From Tuctoria greenei (lineage: Eukaryota > Streptophyta > Magnoliopsida > Poales > Poaceae), in the NCBI GenBank assembly GCA_036927565.1, contig JAYESD010000009.1, positions 25,263,601-25,327,600 on the forward strand: 64,000 nucleotides of DNA. Reading direction: 5' to 3'. Under the pieces are notes generated by a model that saw only the letters and a list, made by a program, of their open reading frames with translations, searched no databases and was not told the DNA's origin. Position 1 is the stretch's first letter, and each line of letters begins with the position of its first letter. Shown here piece by piece: positions 1 to 12,400 of the stretch. The translations under genes and the position numbers were made by a program.

Positions 1-688
1 GAGTCATTGTACAGAGTCGGGTAGTTCCTCCGGGAGAGCAGCCGGACCTTTCCCGAAAGGTTTGAAAAGCTCATGCAACACTTGATACAGTCTCCGGACT
101 AGAAGTGTGGCTAACTACCCTGGGTCAAACGAGAAACCAAACACACTTAGCCTGGTTCCGTACCCTAAGAGTGTACTTGTTTCCCCTGTACCCCGGACCT
201 ATAATGAAAGACATCTTCATGTGAAATAGACTCCACGTGCATTCATTTTTGCATAGGCTCGACATTTTTATTTTTCTCTTTCTTGTCTATAACAGAAACG
301 TGCAATTCTTAAGAAGTTCTAGTTTGACCGGTTTACGTACGATTCAAGTTGAATTGTCGGATTTTTTAGATTTAAATATCGTCTGTGGCCAACTCGCCTG
401 AAAGCCGCCAAGCCATTCTAGGGCCGGAGTGCGCTATCGACTTAGCCTGGTCAAGCACCCTAAGTACGCCACTCTACCTACATCCCGGCAGGCCAAAGTA
501 AGGTGGGTCCATGGACAGTTGGATCTAAAAGAAAAGACAATTCATCCAGTCGTATTAAAAATCGTGTTCAACTTAAAATTTTCTTGAGAACCGTAAGCCG
601 CGACGAAGTTATAGACAAGGAACGAATTTTACTATTTTTCTTGGCTTAAGTGTGCAGGAAAAATGAACCCTACGTTGATGGAGAAAAA

Positions 689-930
689 CCGGAGCTAACC
701 AAGCTCCGACTCCCACCAGGGCGTCAACCGTCGGCGTTGACTAAAAGATGGTGAGAAGACCCTATCACTAGAGTCTGTTGCCAACAAACCAAGTGTGGCA
801 AAGGTCATTGCCGGAGCTGCTAAGCTCCGACACCTTGGAGTATTAACTACCGACGCTCAACGTGATGGTAGAGGCTATTGCCGGAGCTACTAAGCTCCAG
901 CGATGGACAGTGCCGGAGCTTCTCAGCTCC
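689..930. repeat. Cluster of four short CCGGAGCT...AGCTCCG hairpins
   Basis: Four inverted repeats of the form CCGGAGCT-N4-AGCTCC occur at 689-709, 811-830, 881-900 and 913-930. Stems are 7-8 bp and loops about 4 nt. They lie downstream of the 3' end of the antisense ORF and in the 3' untranslated part of Tat-1. The same words reappear in the LTR (5370-5530). They could be RNA hairpins or the remains of a tandem repeat. Confidence 0.7.
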
Positions 931-1223
931 GACAACTTCAGGGGACCTTCACTATCAAAAACTTCGGACCTAAATTCCACAAGTTCGAAGCAAATTCGTC
1001 TTCAACAAAACTCAACATCCTTTTGGTACATGTCCACAATCAAATTGTGCACATCTACCAGGGGGCCAAGTGAAGATAAAGATGTTGAAGACAAAAAAAA
1101 AATGAAATTCGTAAAAAATTGGGGATTTCATTTCATCTGAAGACCGGAGATTACATCTGGAGACAAGGGATTACAAAATTGAGGAAGAAGAGAAGATACA
1201 AGTAAAGGCTAAAAGAGACGGTC

Positions 1224-4200
1224 CTAGACCCTATGGAAGAACTCGGCGACCTTCTGGGCGACCTCCGACACGCGGGCTCGGGTAGCTTCGCCTTCTCCTT
1301 CGACGGGGCCTTCAAGCACCGGGTCCAGAGGAAATCGAGGGTTCCGGCTGGTGTAACACGTCAACAGATATTCTGTGACGTTCTTAGCCAAGGATTGCCC
1401 CTCGACCTCCAGCTGGTCCGCGATGACGTCGCCCACCTTGGAGAGCTTGCTGCCTGCGGCGCTCAATGCTTGCAACGCAAGGTCCGACTCCGGCTCCGGA
1501 TCATCCGGGTGCACAGGGCTGAAACCCATCGGCGTCAGCGCGTCGTCGGCCTTGCCCAGGAACTCCCAAATCTGCAGGGAGTCCGCCTTCCGCAAGTTCT
1601 TCATCTCTTCCAGGGATCTCCGGGCCGCCGTCAGCTCCGAATTCTCGCGGGTGAGGCGCTCAACTTCTTTGGCATTTTGCTGGATCTTCGCAGCAACCCG
1701 CTTCTCAAGTCTTCCGAGCTCCTCCTCCCGGAGGTGGATCTTGTTCCGGCGGTCGACCAGGTCCTTCTCCCTAGCCTCCACTTTCTTCTCCCGGGCGACA
1801 AGGGCACACTCGTATTCGTAGAGTTCCTGCCCCCACACCCAGGCCTTCTCCTCTTCCTCGAGGCAGCGCTCTTCCAATTTCTTAGTGCGCTCCTCGAGGC
1901 CCTTGTCCGCCAGAGCTGTTTTCTCGGCGAGCTCTTCTTCCCGTCGCAAGACGTCATCCCGGAGCTCTAGGAGTTTTTGCTCCTCATCCTCGAGCCGTCT
2001 TTCCCTCCCTTCAAGTGCCTCTCGGCGCTTGGTGAGTGCGGTACTGATGGCCTCGAGCTGATCAAACCGAGCATTGGCCGCGTCATTAGCAGCCTTAGCT
2101 TGGTCATGGAACTCCCGGGATTGAGCATCGAGGGCGTGAGTCAGGCTCTCCCTCTCGTCCAGCAGCTTGTCCCAGAGCTCCAGGTGGATCTTCTCCCGCT
2201 TGATCCACTCCTTGTCATCCGCCAGCCTCGACTGCGCCAGCTTAGTCTCGAAGTGGAGCCGATTACGCCACCGCCTAAGGGTTTGGCGCTCCTCTTCAAG
2301 AGCCTTGCTGTCGTGGAAGAAGGCCAGTTGGACTTGACGTAGACTGGAGCAGGCGTTGTCGATGGACATCGACATCGAGATGGGCTTCGGACCTTCTGGG
2401 ATCTCTTCCGCTGGTTCCAGCGGGTCTTCATTTACAAAAATTGGGTCCCACTCTACGAGAGTGGAACCCCGAGCTTCCAAAGTGCTAGGGCCTTCCTCCG
2501 GGATGGCCTCAGTCGCCATCGAAGGAGGTCCCGCCACCAAGTCTTCATTCGCCTCTTCAGGCGGGGGGCCGGCGACTTCGTTCAGGCACTCTGGCTCTGC
2601 CACAGGTACCATCGACGTCGTCGCCTCCGGAGCAGGAGCCGCCACTGGCTCCGGCCGGGACATCTCTTCCGAGGGAGGCTCAAGCTCCCTCGCCTCTTCA
2701 GCCGCCGGCTCTGTGACCGGCGCTCCAACAATCACCGGCTCTGCGGCCGGAGCTTCAGAAGTAACCGGCTCAACTGCCGGAACTACTTCGACTTCCGGCT
2801 CGCATGCCGAGGCTTCAGCTATCTCCGGCTCAATCGCCGGGGCTTCAGCACTTTCCGGCTCCGAAGCCGGGACTGCTACTTCCTCCGACTCAACAGCCGG
2901 AGCTTCTTCTACTGCAGCACCAGGACCCGGAGCCCCCACTTCCGGGACGGGTGCCGCTGGCGCATCTTCATTCCCGTGGTCCGGCGCTACCACGGGAACT
3001 TCCGGAGACGAGTCGAGGTCCATGACCACGACAGCCGGCGCCGGAGCTGTCGCAGCCTCCGCTTGGGGCGGCACCGGGGCTGGAGCAGAAGCCCTCGCAG
3101 CCTCAGACACTGTGGCTGGGGGTGGAGCTTCACTCCCCTTCTTGGGAACGCTGCAGATGAAGAACGAAGAAATTGAGCAAACAGATGCTACAATTAAAAA
3201 GTTAATCGAGGTAAAAAAGAAAGATTACCTTGGGAGACTCACGCACCAGCTTGCGCGGAACCTCTTTCCCGGACGATCCGGGCTGGCCACGATCGGCGTC
3301 GGAGCTCCGGGAGGACTCCCAGGACTTGACACAGCCGCGGGCGTTTCCCGGGTCGGAGCTTTCCTTAATCGGGAGGAACTCCTGGACCTGGAGGCCCTCA
3401 CCGCTCCTGATGGCGGAGTCGCGTGCCCGGAGCTGGCACCTCCGGAGGGATCCACCACGGGGACAGTCGCACTCCGGGAGGATCCCACCGCCGGAACAGT
3501 AGCGCTCCGGAAAGACCCCACCACAGGGACAGCCGCCACGGCGGCAGAGGATCTTCCTTCCTGAGGAGGGTGAACCTGAGGGGAAGCGGCAGGCCCGACG
3601 GACCTTCCGTCAGCATGTCGCAGCTTCCTCTTCCGGCTCTCCGGCTCCTCCGCCAACTCTTTGCCCTTGCCGACGACCTCAGCTCTTGGCTGTGGGGCAG
3701 GGGCGGAGCCACCTTCAGACAACCCGGGGATCGCCAACCGGGTGGTTGGTCTTCTCTCGACGACACCAAGGTCGTCAAGCGCGGGCATCGACCGCCGCAG
3801 CTCCCTGCTGAACCCAACTTCCACGTTCAGAGGGAGGAAGCCTGGCGGCGGAGTCAAGTAATCTCCGTCAACGTCGATGCCGTGCTGGAATTTCTTGAGG
3901 TGAAACTCCAAGGTCTTCCCCACCATGCTGGACTTCAACCCGGTCTCAACCCGGTCCTCGTCCATCACGCTGTTGAGGGCCCAGGCGAGCTTCTCCCTCC
4001 TCTTCAGCGGCGCCCACCTGTTGGACAGGAAGTTGCAGAACACCGCCTGGGGAGTCAATCCTCCCTCCACACATTGGCGGATCCTGGTCAGGACAGGGTC
4101 GAAAGCTTCCGCCAGCACCGGAACTTCGCTCCATACCGACGTGTCAATGCCGGGCAGACCGTCTGGCAACTCCAACCGCTCATGCTCCTCCACCCGGACG

Positions 4201-4679
4201 ACTACCCAATCTTTCTTCCAGTCATCCCACTTCCCGGAAGGGAATGACCGGAGGTACTTGAATGGGCACTTCTTGCGCTTCACGAAGTAGTAGAAGCCAA
4301 GATACTCATCGCTCCGGCCGGTGGTTTGGACGGTGAAGAAGATTCGGAAGAGCTCGATGCAAGGAGGGATGCCCACCCACATCTCGCAGAAGTGGACAAA
4401 GATGGACACAAGGAGAATGGAGTGAGGGCCAAGGTGGTACAGCTACAGACCATAGAAGTCCAGCAGCATCAAGAAGAAAGAAGAAAACGGTGGGATCAGC
4501 CCCACCATGGCGTACGAGGAAAAGTACACCATCTCGCCAGCGTGCTCCTTCTTGAAAGGGAGCTCTCCGCCGGCGCGGACCGAGCGGTTGAAGAAGTCCG
4601 AAGACCACCCCATGAGGGCCCGGACCTTCTTCAGATCGCCGTCTGTCCTCAAGCGACTCTCACGCAGACCCAACTCCAT
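1224..4679 (-). pseudogene. Antisense ORF of Tat-1: Transposase_28-like domain plus coiled coil (two exons, one nonsense codon)
   Basis: Two exons on the - strand encode about 1125 residues. Exon 1 runs from ATG at 4679 to 3229, the intron is 3228-3151 (GT...CAG, 78 bp), and exon 2 is 3150-1224. The N-terminal part (ends near residue 200, with GEMVYFSSYAMVG and FVHFCEMWVGIPPC) resembles the plant domain Pfam calls putative gypsy-type transposon (Transposase_28). A Pro/Ser/Ala-rich middle carries short tandem repeats (EPE-type units near 2700-2900). A long Glu/Lys/Arg coiled coil follows, with a C-terminal WEFLG-AD-AL-P-GFSP block. An in-frame TAG at 4443-4445 replaces what is CAA (Gln) in the second copy at 39413-42388, which has the same domain order and an intron at the equivalent place. 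Function is unknown; it is not a known transposase activity. Confidence 0.8.
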
Positions 4680-5209
4680 CGCAGCAAAGCTAGGCAAGAG
4701 AAGAGGAGCAAAACACAAGTTGGGAGTTTGAGCGCAAGAACAGATGGGAAGCGTAAAGAACTCCCGACGGTGCGCTTTCCTTCTTAAGTAAGCCCTCGCA
4801 ACGCTTGGATGGAAACTGCAGGGGAGTCAAGGATACAACTCGAGAATTCAACCCTGCCGATGACTAGGGGGCCCGGGACCACCCTGACGATCAAGTCGAG
4901 GCTCCTACCCAGGCGAACAGTTGTCATCACGAGGCGGGAAACCCAAAGGCGGCGACCTGACAGGGCGCGCGGAACCGATACGGTTTTCATATCGGGAACC
5001 GACGACCTTCAATTGCGAGAGATCCGCACATCAAAGATCTTATCTGCCGCCTGAGGTACGCCACGTGTCGGGATTTAACCGTAAAGCCCTGCCAACGGCA
5101 CCTCCGAAGACCCTTGAAGACCCAGTTCAAGAGTCGCGAGTATGGACCCACCTCCGACGGAATGACTTCACCCCGGTGACTTTCCCCGGAGGTAGGTCCA
5201 GGGGGCCAC

Positions 5210-6045
5210 TGTCGGTACCCTAAAAACCATACACCCCCTGAGGTTACAAAGATCTCAAGGGAAGGACGTCTACTCAAATTGAAGACCCTCGGAGGCCCAC
5301 TTGTCAGACATAACCGGACCTGCTTCTCCAACATGGTTAACCCCTAGGTTGCCACATGTACTGCCAGACCGGAGCTACTACCCACAAGGGTGAAGCTCCG
5401 GGCTAGGTACCGAAACGGCACCTCCGGACTTAACCCCTGACCGAGAGAAGCTCCGGACCTGACACGTGCCAGGCCACCCCGGAGCTTCCCGCTTCCCACA
5501 AGCAAGCTCCGGAGCTGCCACGTGTCCATACGTCGGAGCTGGCCGCTTCAAACCTCCGGGAGACATTGTAACGGCTCTGGATCTTCAAAGGACAGCCGCA
5601 GACTTCAAGACCCGATTAATTGTCATTAATTCCACGTTAATGACACTTAATCGGACGATCTTAACACCTGTAACGGCACTGTCGGAGTCGTTACAGGGTT
5701 ATTAACAACAATTAATCTCGTGTATCAATACTAGTAACCGCCAGGGCCACATGTCGGGCCAGGCTGACTTGTAACGGTTTGTCCTTGTACTATAAAAGGA
5801 CAAACCGACGATATACGGGGGACACTCTCTCGACCGCTTTCGAACGCTCTTAGACACAAACTAATACAACACACATACTCGTGGAGTAGGGTATTACGCT
5901 CAGGCGGCCCGAACCACGTAAACCCCTGTGTCTCTCGTGTTCAATCGTGATTCACCTTCTTGAGTCTCCGCGCGCCCACACCGAACTACAAACTCCTTCA
6001 ACACTTTAGTAGTGTCAGGAGATCTGCCGACTCCAACAGTCGACA
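5210..6045 (+). repeat. 3' LTR of Tat-1
   Basis: The LTR starts TGTCGGTACCC at 5210, directly after the purine-rich tract. It ends at 6045 (GTCGACA) or 6038 (CCAACA); the exact end cannot be fixed without the partner LTR. It contains several CCGGAGCTT/AAGCTCCGG words, ACGTG boxes and a clear TATA box. It lies about 2.4 kb upstream of the pseudouridine synthase ATG and points toward it. Confidence 0.7.
5791..5799 (+). promoter_or_regulatory. TATA box in the Tat-1 LTR
   Basis: TATAAAAGG in the middle of the LTR is the expected core of a U3 promoter. The same nonamer is found in both Tat-2 LTRs. Transcription from here would run rightward toward the host gene. Confidence 0.6.
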
Positions 6046-6407
6046 ATAATGTATAACTAGAAAAAATATATAAAAAATAAGAAATTGTAACCAACCTTAG
6101 GTGTCTGCAATACTCTACCATCAAACTTTAATCTAGATCAATGTTTTTGCAGGGCCGAGAGGAAAAATTGTTCATAAAGACAAAGAAGAAAGACACTACT
6201 ACCACCATATCATAACCATCAAGGATGACTAATGAATTCTCCATTGTCTTCTCTACAAGATATCACATATGAACACCGAGAGAAACAAAAAATAATAATT
6301 ACACAAATCAAAAACCACTATGACTGTAACTTTGATGTATATATAGAAAATCTACACAAAGTAACAATACAAAGAGCAGAAAATCTACAATTTGAGGGCG
6401 GCGCTCG
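6046..6407. other. AT-rich intergenic stretch, no gene seen
   Basis: AT-rich sequence after the Tat-1 LTR with no coding signal or clear element ends. Confidence 0.5.
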
Positions 6408-6690
6408 ATGGTGACAACGATGATGGCGCTCGACGGCAACGACGATGGTGAGGGTCAGGACGACGATAGCGAGTATGACAACAGCGACGAGAGCGACGAC
6501 GACGAGGGCGACAACGGCGAGAGTGAGGACAACGACGGCGAGAACAGCGAGGGTGAGGACGGCGCTTGGCGGCGACGGCTACAGCGAGGCTGAGGACGGC
6601 GAGGGTGCGGACGGTGACGGTGGGGATTGCAACGGCGAGGGTAAGGGCTTGGTGGCAGCAGAGAAAAGTTTGGTGGCAAAATAAAAATGT
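6408..6690 (+). repeat. GAC/GGC-rich low-complexity tract
   Basis: A degenerate simple repeat (GACGACGGCGAG-like words) gives apparent open frames on both strands rich in Asp/Glu/Gly or Arg/Pro/His. Frame-independent openness and biased composition argue for simple sequence rather than a gene. Confidence 0.7.
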
Positions 6691-7254
6691 TCGCAGATTT
6701 AGGGTTGCAGAATGCGGTCGACGCTTCATTTGTAGAGAATTTATATCACACCGATTAAACATTGCTTGTAAAAACATTTTAAATTATTTATAAAAATCAT
6801 TTTCTCAGGCGGCGTCTACTTAATCACCGCGTGGAAAGGTGAGAAGTCACTCTTTAAGATATTTAGAAATACTATTATCATATAGGTCTTTTGGTTAAGG
6901 ATCGCGTGTGAAAACTTATGACACTTTTTGATCAACTTATGCGATACATATCTATAAACATTTTCTACATCAATAATGTGTAACACATCCATTAATGCGC
7001 TATATAGTCTATTAGTTTATGTTTTTATAACACATCCATTCGATGATCGTCTATTAGGAACCTTTTGATGATCGATCGGTGATTAAAACTAAGTTTGTAA
7101 ACCGATGAACATATTGCACACCGATGAACAATAATATTAAATTGATTAACTTAAAAACATTATATTACAAAACAAGAAAATAAAAACATCAACTAAAAAT
7201 AAGAAAAGAAAAACAACAACAACAAATAAAAACAAAAAAATAAAACAACTAATT
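6691..7254. other. AT-rich stretch, nothing recognised
   Basis: Strongly AT-rich, with A-rich runs near 7180-7250 and no ORF or element end that can be supported. Confidence 0.5.
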
Positions 7255-7632
7255 CTACTCCTCCTCTTGCTCAGGCTCCTGGGGCTCCAGAAGCGCCTGG
7301 GGCGTCTCTGATGGTGGAACTAGGAAACCAAGTCTCGTGGTCGTCGCTGCCACCAGGTTCTTACTGCTCTTGATGCCGAGCTCGGCCGCCATCGTCTCCC
7401 ATAGAGCGTCGAGATGATCGATCATATGCATGAGGCCAAACACGTAGTGGTCTGCGGTGCCCATTCTAGTATGTTCTGAAAGGGTATCGAGCCCAAGGCG
7501 CCGCGTGGAGCGAGATGTACTATTATATACATCTCACACCATATCGTGGAGGACGAACTCCAATGTCCTGGAGCTTGAGGGGGATTCTGGCTTCCTTGGC
7601 GGGCTTGGCAGCGGCATCTTCTTGTCAGCCAT
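7255..7632 (-). pseudogene. Small unknown ORF with one internal TGA
   Basis: Reading left from ATG at 7632 gives MADKKMPLPSPPRKPE..., then a TGA after about 34 codons. The same frame then continues through MGTADHYVFGLMHMIDHLDALWETM to a Glu-rich end (PQEPEQEEE) at 7255, about 125 codons in all. Composition after the stop is protein-like, with a mixed hydrophobic/charged helix. I do not recognise the family. The flanks (AT-rich DNA; PuTACACCG/ACGGACCGTCTGTGTAAA words at 7950-7990) look like DNA-transposon subterminal sequence. It may therefore be a captured or transposon-borne fragment rather than a host gene. Confidence 0.35.
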
Positions 7633-8159
7633 TTGCTGTGCTCGTCGATGGGGCGCAACGGTTGTGCGGAGAAGAGGAAGAGTAGTACTACAGTGGTTGT
7701 GCGGAGAAGACAATCACACGGGTGTGTCTTTATACCATCGTCTGGGTGGCAGTTCGTCTCTCGGCGCGCGCAGGCGACTGATGAGACGCTTCGAATTAAA
7801 TTTACAGGACGCGCATGCACTGCGCGTTAATTCACCTCGGTAACCGTCACGCACGGTCGGTCGCATCAGCCGCCTATATTAATGGCTACTGCACAAACGA
7901 CTCCTTTACAGTCCACATGTGAAAATAGGTATATTTACACCGGCAGTTTAGTTTTGTGACGGACCGTCTGTGTAAAGAAATCGAGGCGCTTGTGAAAAGT
8001 TTTTTTACTAATGACGAATGTAAAAATAAAATTCAAATAACAGTTATATCAATAATGATAGGAACATTTTTGATATTAAGATTCAAATGATACATTTTTA
8101 TAAGTTTATAACTTAATTATATATTTATAAGTATGTGAAGTTAGATGATATTTTAGCTT

Positions 8160-8270
8160 GCTCTGATAAGCAGTTTGTTTCTATTGTGTTTTACAAATTA
8201 TGCACCGGAATGTGCTATGCAATGATTCTGTGATCAATAAAGTTGCGGTCTTGTCTCTCAAGAAAAAAAG
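8160..8270 (+). other. 3' UTR-like sequence with AATAAA signal
   Basis: A unique-looking AT-rich segment carries AATAAA at 8236-8241, followed about 20 bp later by an A-rich run (8261-8270). This resembles the end of a polyadenylated transcript, either an upstream neighbour whose body is not visible or a retroposed fragment. Weak evidence. Confidence 0.3.
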
Positions 8271-8400
8271 TTCAACTTTACTTGTTTTTGAAACATGAAA
8301 TGCCACCCACGAACCAAGGTCGCGAGCCCGAGACAAGGGGAAGCCGTTTCAAAACGGTTGGGAGAAACCCGGGGGGCCAGAAGCCATTGATTGAGACTTA

Positions 8401-8712
8401 ATGGCGATGAGGACGGCCGCGCTCACCTTCCTCCGGCGGCGGGCGTCAAGGCTGCTCGAGCAGTTCGCCCTCAGCCTGTCTACCGCAGCCGGGCACTCCG
8501 GTCTCGACAGTGGTAGTGGGGAGGGGAACAAAAGGCGGTGGGTAGAGCTCCCTCCCTTTGAACCGCTCGACGCCAACGCCGTCGCAAGAGCCGTTTCGCG
8601 GTGTGATGGGGAAGAAGGGACGTGCCCCAACGCCACGGCCATCAGATGGGTCCGCCGGTGCTGCCCGCACCTGCCTGCGTCGCTGGTCCAGAAGCTGTTC
8701 CGGCAACGCAAG
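8401..8712 (+). CDS. Pseudouridine synthase exon 1
   Basis: 104 codons from ATG at 8401 to the donor AAG|GTGCGC. The start was chosen because the N-terminus [19 protein letters not shown] is Arg/Leu/Ala-rich with almost no acid, as in a mitochondrial presequence. A second in-frame ATG lies two codons downstream. The exon also encodes the [12 protein letters not shown] block and the first part of the S4-like region ([20 protein letters not shown]). It is very GC-rich compared with later exons, which is usual for 5' exons of grass genes. It is interrupted from exon 2 by an 8.9-kb intron. Confidence 0.88.
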
Positions 8713-9129
8713 GTGCGCGCACCACGTGCTCGACCAAATGCTTCGCTGCTTTTCACCTAATTTATTCGTATTGGTAGCAGAAGGAACAAGATAACTTATA
8801 GTTTGTTGTGTGTATGGTTCGCTACTTTTCTCATTGAGATCAGATCGGATATTCTTAGTGTTGAACTGGAATTACACAAACCACCTTGCTTAGAAGCAGC
8901 TGTTGCATTGGCCCGGGCATTCTCATTGAGATTAGGATTGGTCTCCCCCCAATCAACAACACTATCAGGGCACCTTCCAACAGATACTCCTCCAACATTA
9001 TATTAACAACCCATGGTTGTTTGGGTCGAGTCCCTCAACGGAGGGCGAAAACGTCACCCCCCCAGCGATGCCCCGGTCGCTCCCCACCCCTCTCTCCTTT
9101 GTCTGCCCCTTCAGGCTTTCCCACTCCAG
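8713..9129 (+). other. Intron 1, left flank
   Basis: Starts with the exon 1 donor. From about 9017 it becomes C-rich (CACCCCCCCAGC, TCCCCACCCCTC), like the region right of the Copia insertion at 14464. The two flanks may therefore be parts of one older element. Confidence 0.45.
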
Positions 9130-9487
9130 TAATGATGAATTTTTACTCTCATTTAAAGAGATGATGACACTAGGAGTTGAGACAATTTTTCTGGTTTATT
9201 TCTCACACAATGTCATACCTAACCTAGAAGTTGAGGTTACATATTTATAGTTGACAAAGCAGCCAAGCATATGCCACAAAGATGCTAGTTTAAGATGCTG
9301 TCATAATATGCTGTCCTTAAGGTGCTGTCTTGACTGTCCTTAAGATGCTGTTCTAATATCCTTAATATGTTGTCCTAGTATTCTTAAGATGTTGTCCTAA
9401 TTGGGACCACAAAGACCATGCAAAGATGCTAAGGTACAAGACCATGCAAAGATGCTAAAGTACACAAGAACAAGACTTCTTTCAGCA
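9130..9487 (-). repeat. 3' LTR of the intron-1 Copia element
   Basis: Matches the repeat at 14104-14463 along its length, including the repeated AAGATGCTGTCCT words. The outer end is eroded (TAATGATGAA against TGTTAGCTGAA). Confidence 0.85.
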
Positions 9488-9496
9488 TTCTCCTCC

Positions 9497-12400
9497 TAAG
9501 TCTTGTGCGTCCTCTTCTGGGAGAGTTGGACCATCCCGATCGTGTAGCAAAGCTCAAAGAACTTGATCCTCCCAACAGGCTGGCTGAGCAGGTCCGCAAG
9601 CTGATCCTTGGTGTTAATGTAGCTGGTCTTGATGCTTTCTTCCTCCAAGGAATCTCGGATGAAATGATACCTCACCCGGATGTGCTTGCTTCGTTCAAAG
9701 AAAACGGGGTTGTTTGCCAGTGCCAGAGCGGTCACATTGTCCACCCTAAGTTCCATCGCTTCAGTGTCTCTGCCGAAGAGATCACCAAGCAGTCGAACAA
9801 GCCAGAGCGTCTGAAGCGGTGGAGGCCGCTATGTACTCGGCCTCACAGCTGGACATGGCCACCACCTGCTGTTTGACCGACTGCCAGCTAACGAGGCACT
9901 TGCCGAAGAAGAAGAGGATCCCGCTCGCACTCTTGCTGATGTCGATGTCGCCGGCATGGTCACTGTCGGTGTACCCGACAAGGCGTGCCTCCCCAGGGCA
10001 CCTCGGGTAGTAGAGGCCGTGGTCGAGAGTCCCTGCAAAATAGAGGATGATCCTCTTCACAGCCCGCTGGTGCTCTGTCGTCGGTTGCTGCAGGAGCCGA
10101 CTAATGTAGCTGATGGAGAATACCAAGTCCGGTCGTGTGTGGGCGAGGTAGCGAAGGCTCCCTACAAGACACCGGTACTGCGTAGCGTCCACCTCCTCTG
10201 TCGTGCTGTCGCGGCTCAGCTTCAGTCTCTCCTCCATCGGAGTGAGAGTTGGGTTGCAGTTTGTGAGCCCAGGTAGCTCAACAATGCACTTGGCGTAGGT
10301 GGTCTGTCGAAGCATGATCCCGGAGTCGGCCTGATGCATCTCAATCTGTAGGTAGAAGGAGAGGGATCCCAGGTCACTCATCTGGAAGGCGACTTTCATC
10401 TCTCCTTAAAAGTTGCCACCTCCACATCCTTGGTGTCGGTGATCACCAAGTCATCGACGTAGACACCCACAAGTAGGGTGTTTCCTCCATTGCCCTGCCG
10501 GTAGATGGCCGCCTCGTGCGGGCATTGCTCGAAACCCATCCTCTTGAGCGTGGAGTCCAACTTGACATTCCACGCTCTTGGTGCTTGCTGCAAGCAATAG
10601 AGGGTCTTGCGCAGGTGCAACACCTTGCCCTCCTTGTTAGGGAGCGCAAATCCTGACGGCTGGTGTACGTAGACCTCCTCCTTCAAGTCGCTGTTGAGGA
10701 ATGCCGACTTGACGTTCATGTGCTGGACACGTCAGCCTTCTTGGGCAGCCAAAACAAGGAGGAGTCGCACGGAGTCCATTCATGCCACGGGGGCAAAGAC
10801 ATCGTCGAGGTTGATCCCCTCCCGCTGCACGAAACCGCTTGCCACCAAGCGAGCCTTGTGCTTGACGATGGCGTCGACTTCATCCCTCTTCAGCTTGAAA
10901 ACCCACTTAAGGGTGATCGCACGGTGACCACGAGGGAGGTCAGCAAGCTCCCAAGTGCAGTTCGTCTCAACCGCGTCCATCTCCGACTGCATCACGGCAT
11001 GCCATGCCGCGCGTTTCTCGGCCTCCGCGAAAGACCGAGGCTCACCGTTGTCGCACGCAAGATGCAACTGTGCCTCCACATCGTGATCATCCAGATCGTG
11101 AGAGGCCAATCCCGACAATGGCTGGTCGTCGAGAATGTTCTCCATCTTACAATAGCACAACTGCTCGCCGTTGTAGCATGCGTCGAGGCACTCCTCGTCG
11201 TGGGTGAGTGGAGTAGCGAACTCCACCAAGTCGTGCTTGACACGAGCTGGTGACGGAGTGGACGTACTAAGAGGGGTGGCTGTCGGTGCTGGAGTGCGTG
11301 GGGTTGCCGGCTGAGGTGGACACTAGGGGGTTGGGGTAGACACGCTCGGTTGAGAAGAGCTGCCTACTTTCCCAGCTCCCTTGAAATAGACGTACTTTAC
11401 AATGAAGTCGTCATTCGTCGGAGCCGAGCCGTTGTCCACCGCCTTGTTCCATGCCCATCCTCGCCCTTCGTTGAACACAACATCACGCGTCGTGTGCACA
11501 CGTCGTGTCTCTGGGTCGAGAATGCGGTTGGCCTTCGAGCCTTCCGCGCAGCCGATGAACGCCCCCGGATTGCTCCTGTCGTCGAGCTTGCCGATGTGGC
11601 CAAGCTCCTTGGCGAACGCGAGGCAGCCGAAGACTCTTAGGTGAGAGACCGCTGACTTGCACCCATACCAAGCCTCGTATGGCATCCTGCTGTGGAGATC
11701 CTTGGTGGGCGAACGGTTGAGGATGTAGACAGCTGTCACCACCGCTTCTCCCTAGAAGACAACCGACATTCCCCTCTGCTTGAGGAGGGCTCGAGTCATC
11801 CCCACAACCGTCTGGTTGCACCACTCGACGACGCCGTTCTGCTGTGGGCTGTACAGTGCGGAGTAGTGGCGCTGAACACGCTCATCCGCGCAGTACGACG
11901 CAAATTCAGCCGCCGTGAATTCACCACCGTTGTCGATGCGCAACACGCGTAGCTTGCGACTGCACTCCGCCTCCGCAGTGGCCTGCGCGCGCCTGATGGC
12001 GTTCACAACCTCTCCCTTACTGCCAATGACCATCGCCCACATGTAGCGGGAGAGGTCGTCGACGAGCAGCCGAAAGTAGCGTCGTCCTCCTGGTGTAGCC
12101 GGTGTCACCGGGACACACATGTCCCCGTGCACAAGCTCGAACTGCTCCTTGGCTCAAAAGCTCAACTGCTAGGGAAAAGGAAGTCGCGTCTGCTTCGTCA
12201 ACACGCAGACGTCGCAGAGCTGCTCCATGTGGTCAAGGCATTGCATGCCTCACATCATCTCCTTGGCAACTGAGCCGCTTCAGGGCCTCGAAGTGAAGAT
12301 GCCCAAAGCGCTCGTGCCACTGCCATGCCTTGTCGTTCCGACGGGTGGCAAGGCAGACATTGGGGTCAAGCTCAGTGAAGAACTCCCGTCGACCGGTCTT

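Larger units (their letters stand above)
1..6045 (+). mobile_element. Tat-lineage Ty3/gypsy retrotransposon, 3' part (Tat-1)
   Basis: The window opens inside a + strand LTR retrotransposon. A polypurine tract (5191-5209) directly precedes an LTR that starts TGTCGGTACCC at 5210. Upstream of it, on the opposite strand, lies a spliced ORF (1224-4679) like the antisense extra ORFs known in Tat-lineage elements such as Grande. No gag, protease, reverse transcriptase or integrase is visible here, so the coding part and 5' LTR lie left of position 1 or are lost. The same arrangement (antisense ORF, then PPT, then LTR starting TGTCGGTACC) recurs in Tat-2, supporting the lineage call. A non-autonomous relative without pol cannot be excluded. 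Confidence 0.75.

Noticed and set aside
2356..3564. 402-residue + strand ORF rich in Ser/Gly/Ala
   Set aside because: Mirror of the repetitive - strand antisense ORF exon; no motifs, and the - strand reading has a conserved homolog in Tat-2.
6408..6593. Acidic ORF (Asp/Glu/Gly/Asn-rich) on the + strand
   Set aside because: Arises from a GAC/GGC simple repeat that is open in several frames on both strands; no protein-like composition.
7900..8000. A complete CACTA transposon upstream of the host gene
   Set aside because: Only subterminal-like words were seen; no CACTA/TAGTG ends or 3-bp duplication could be placed.
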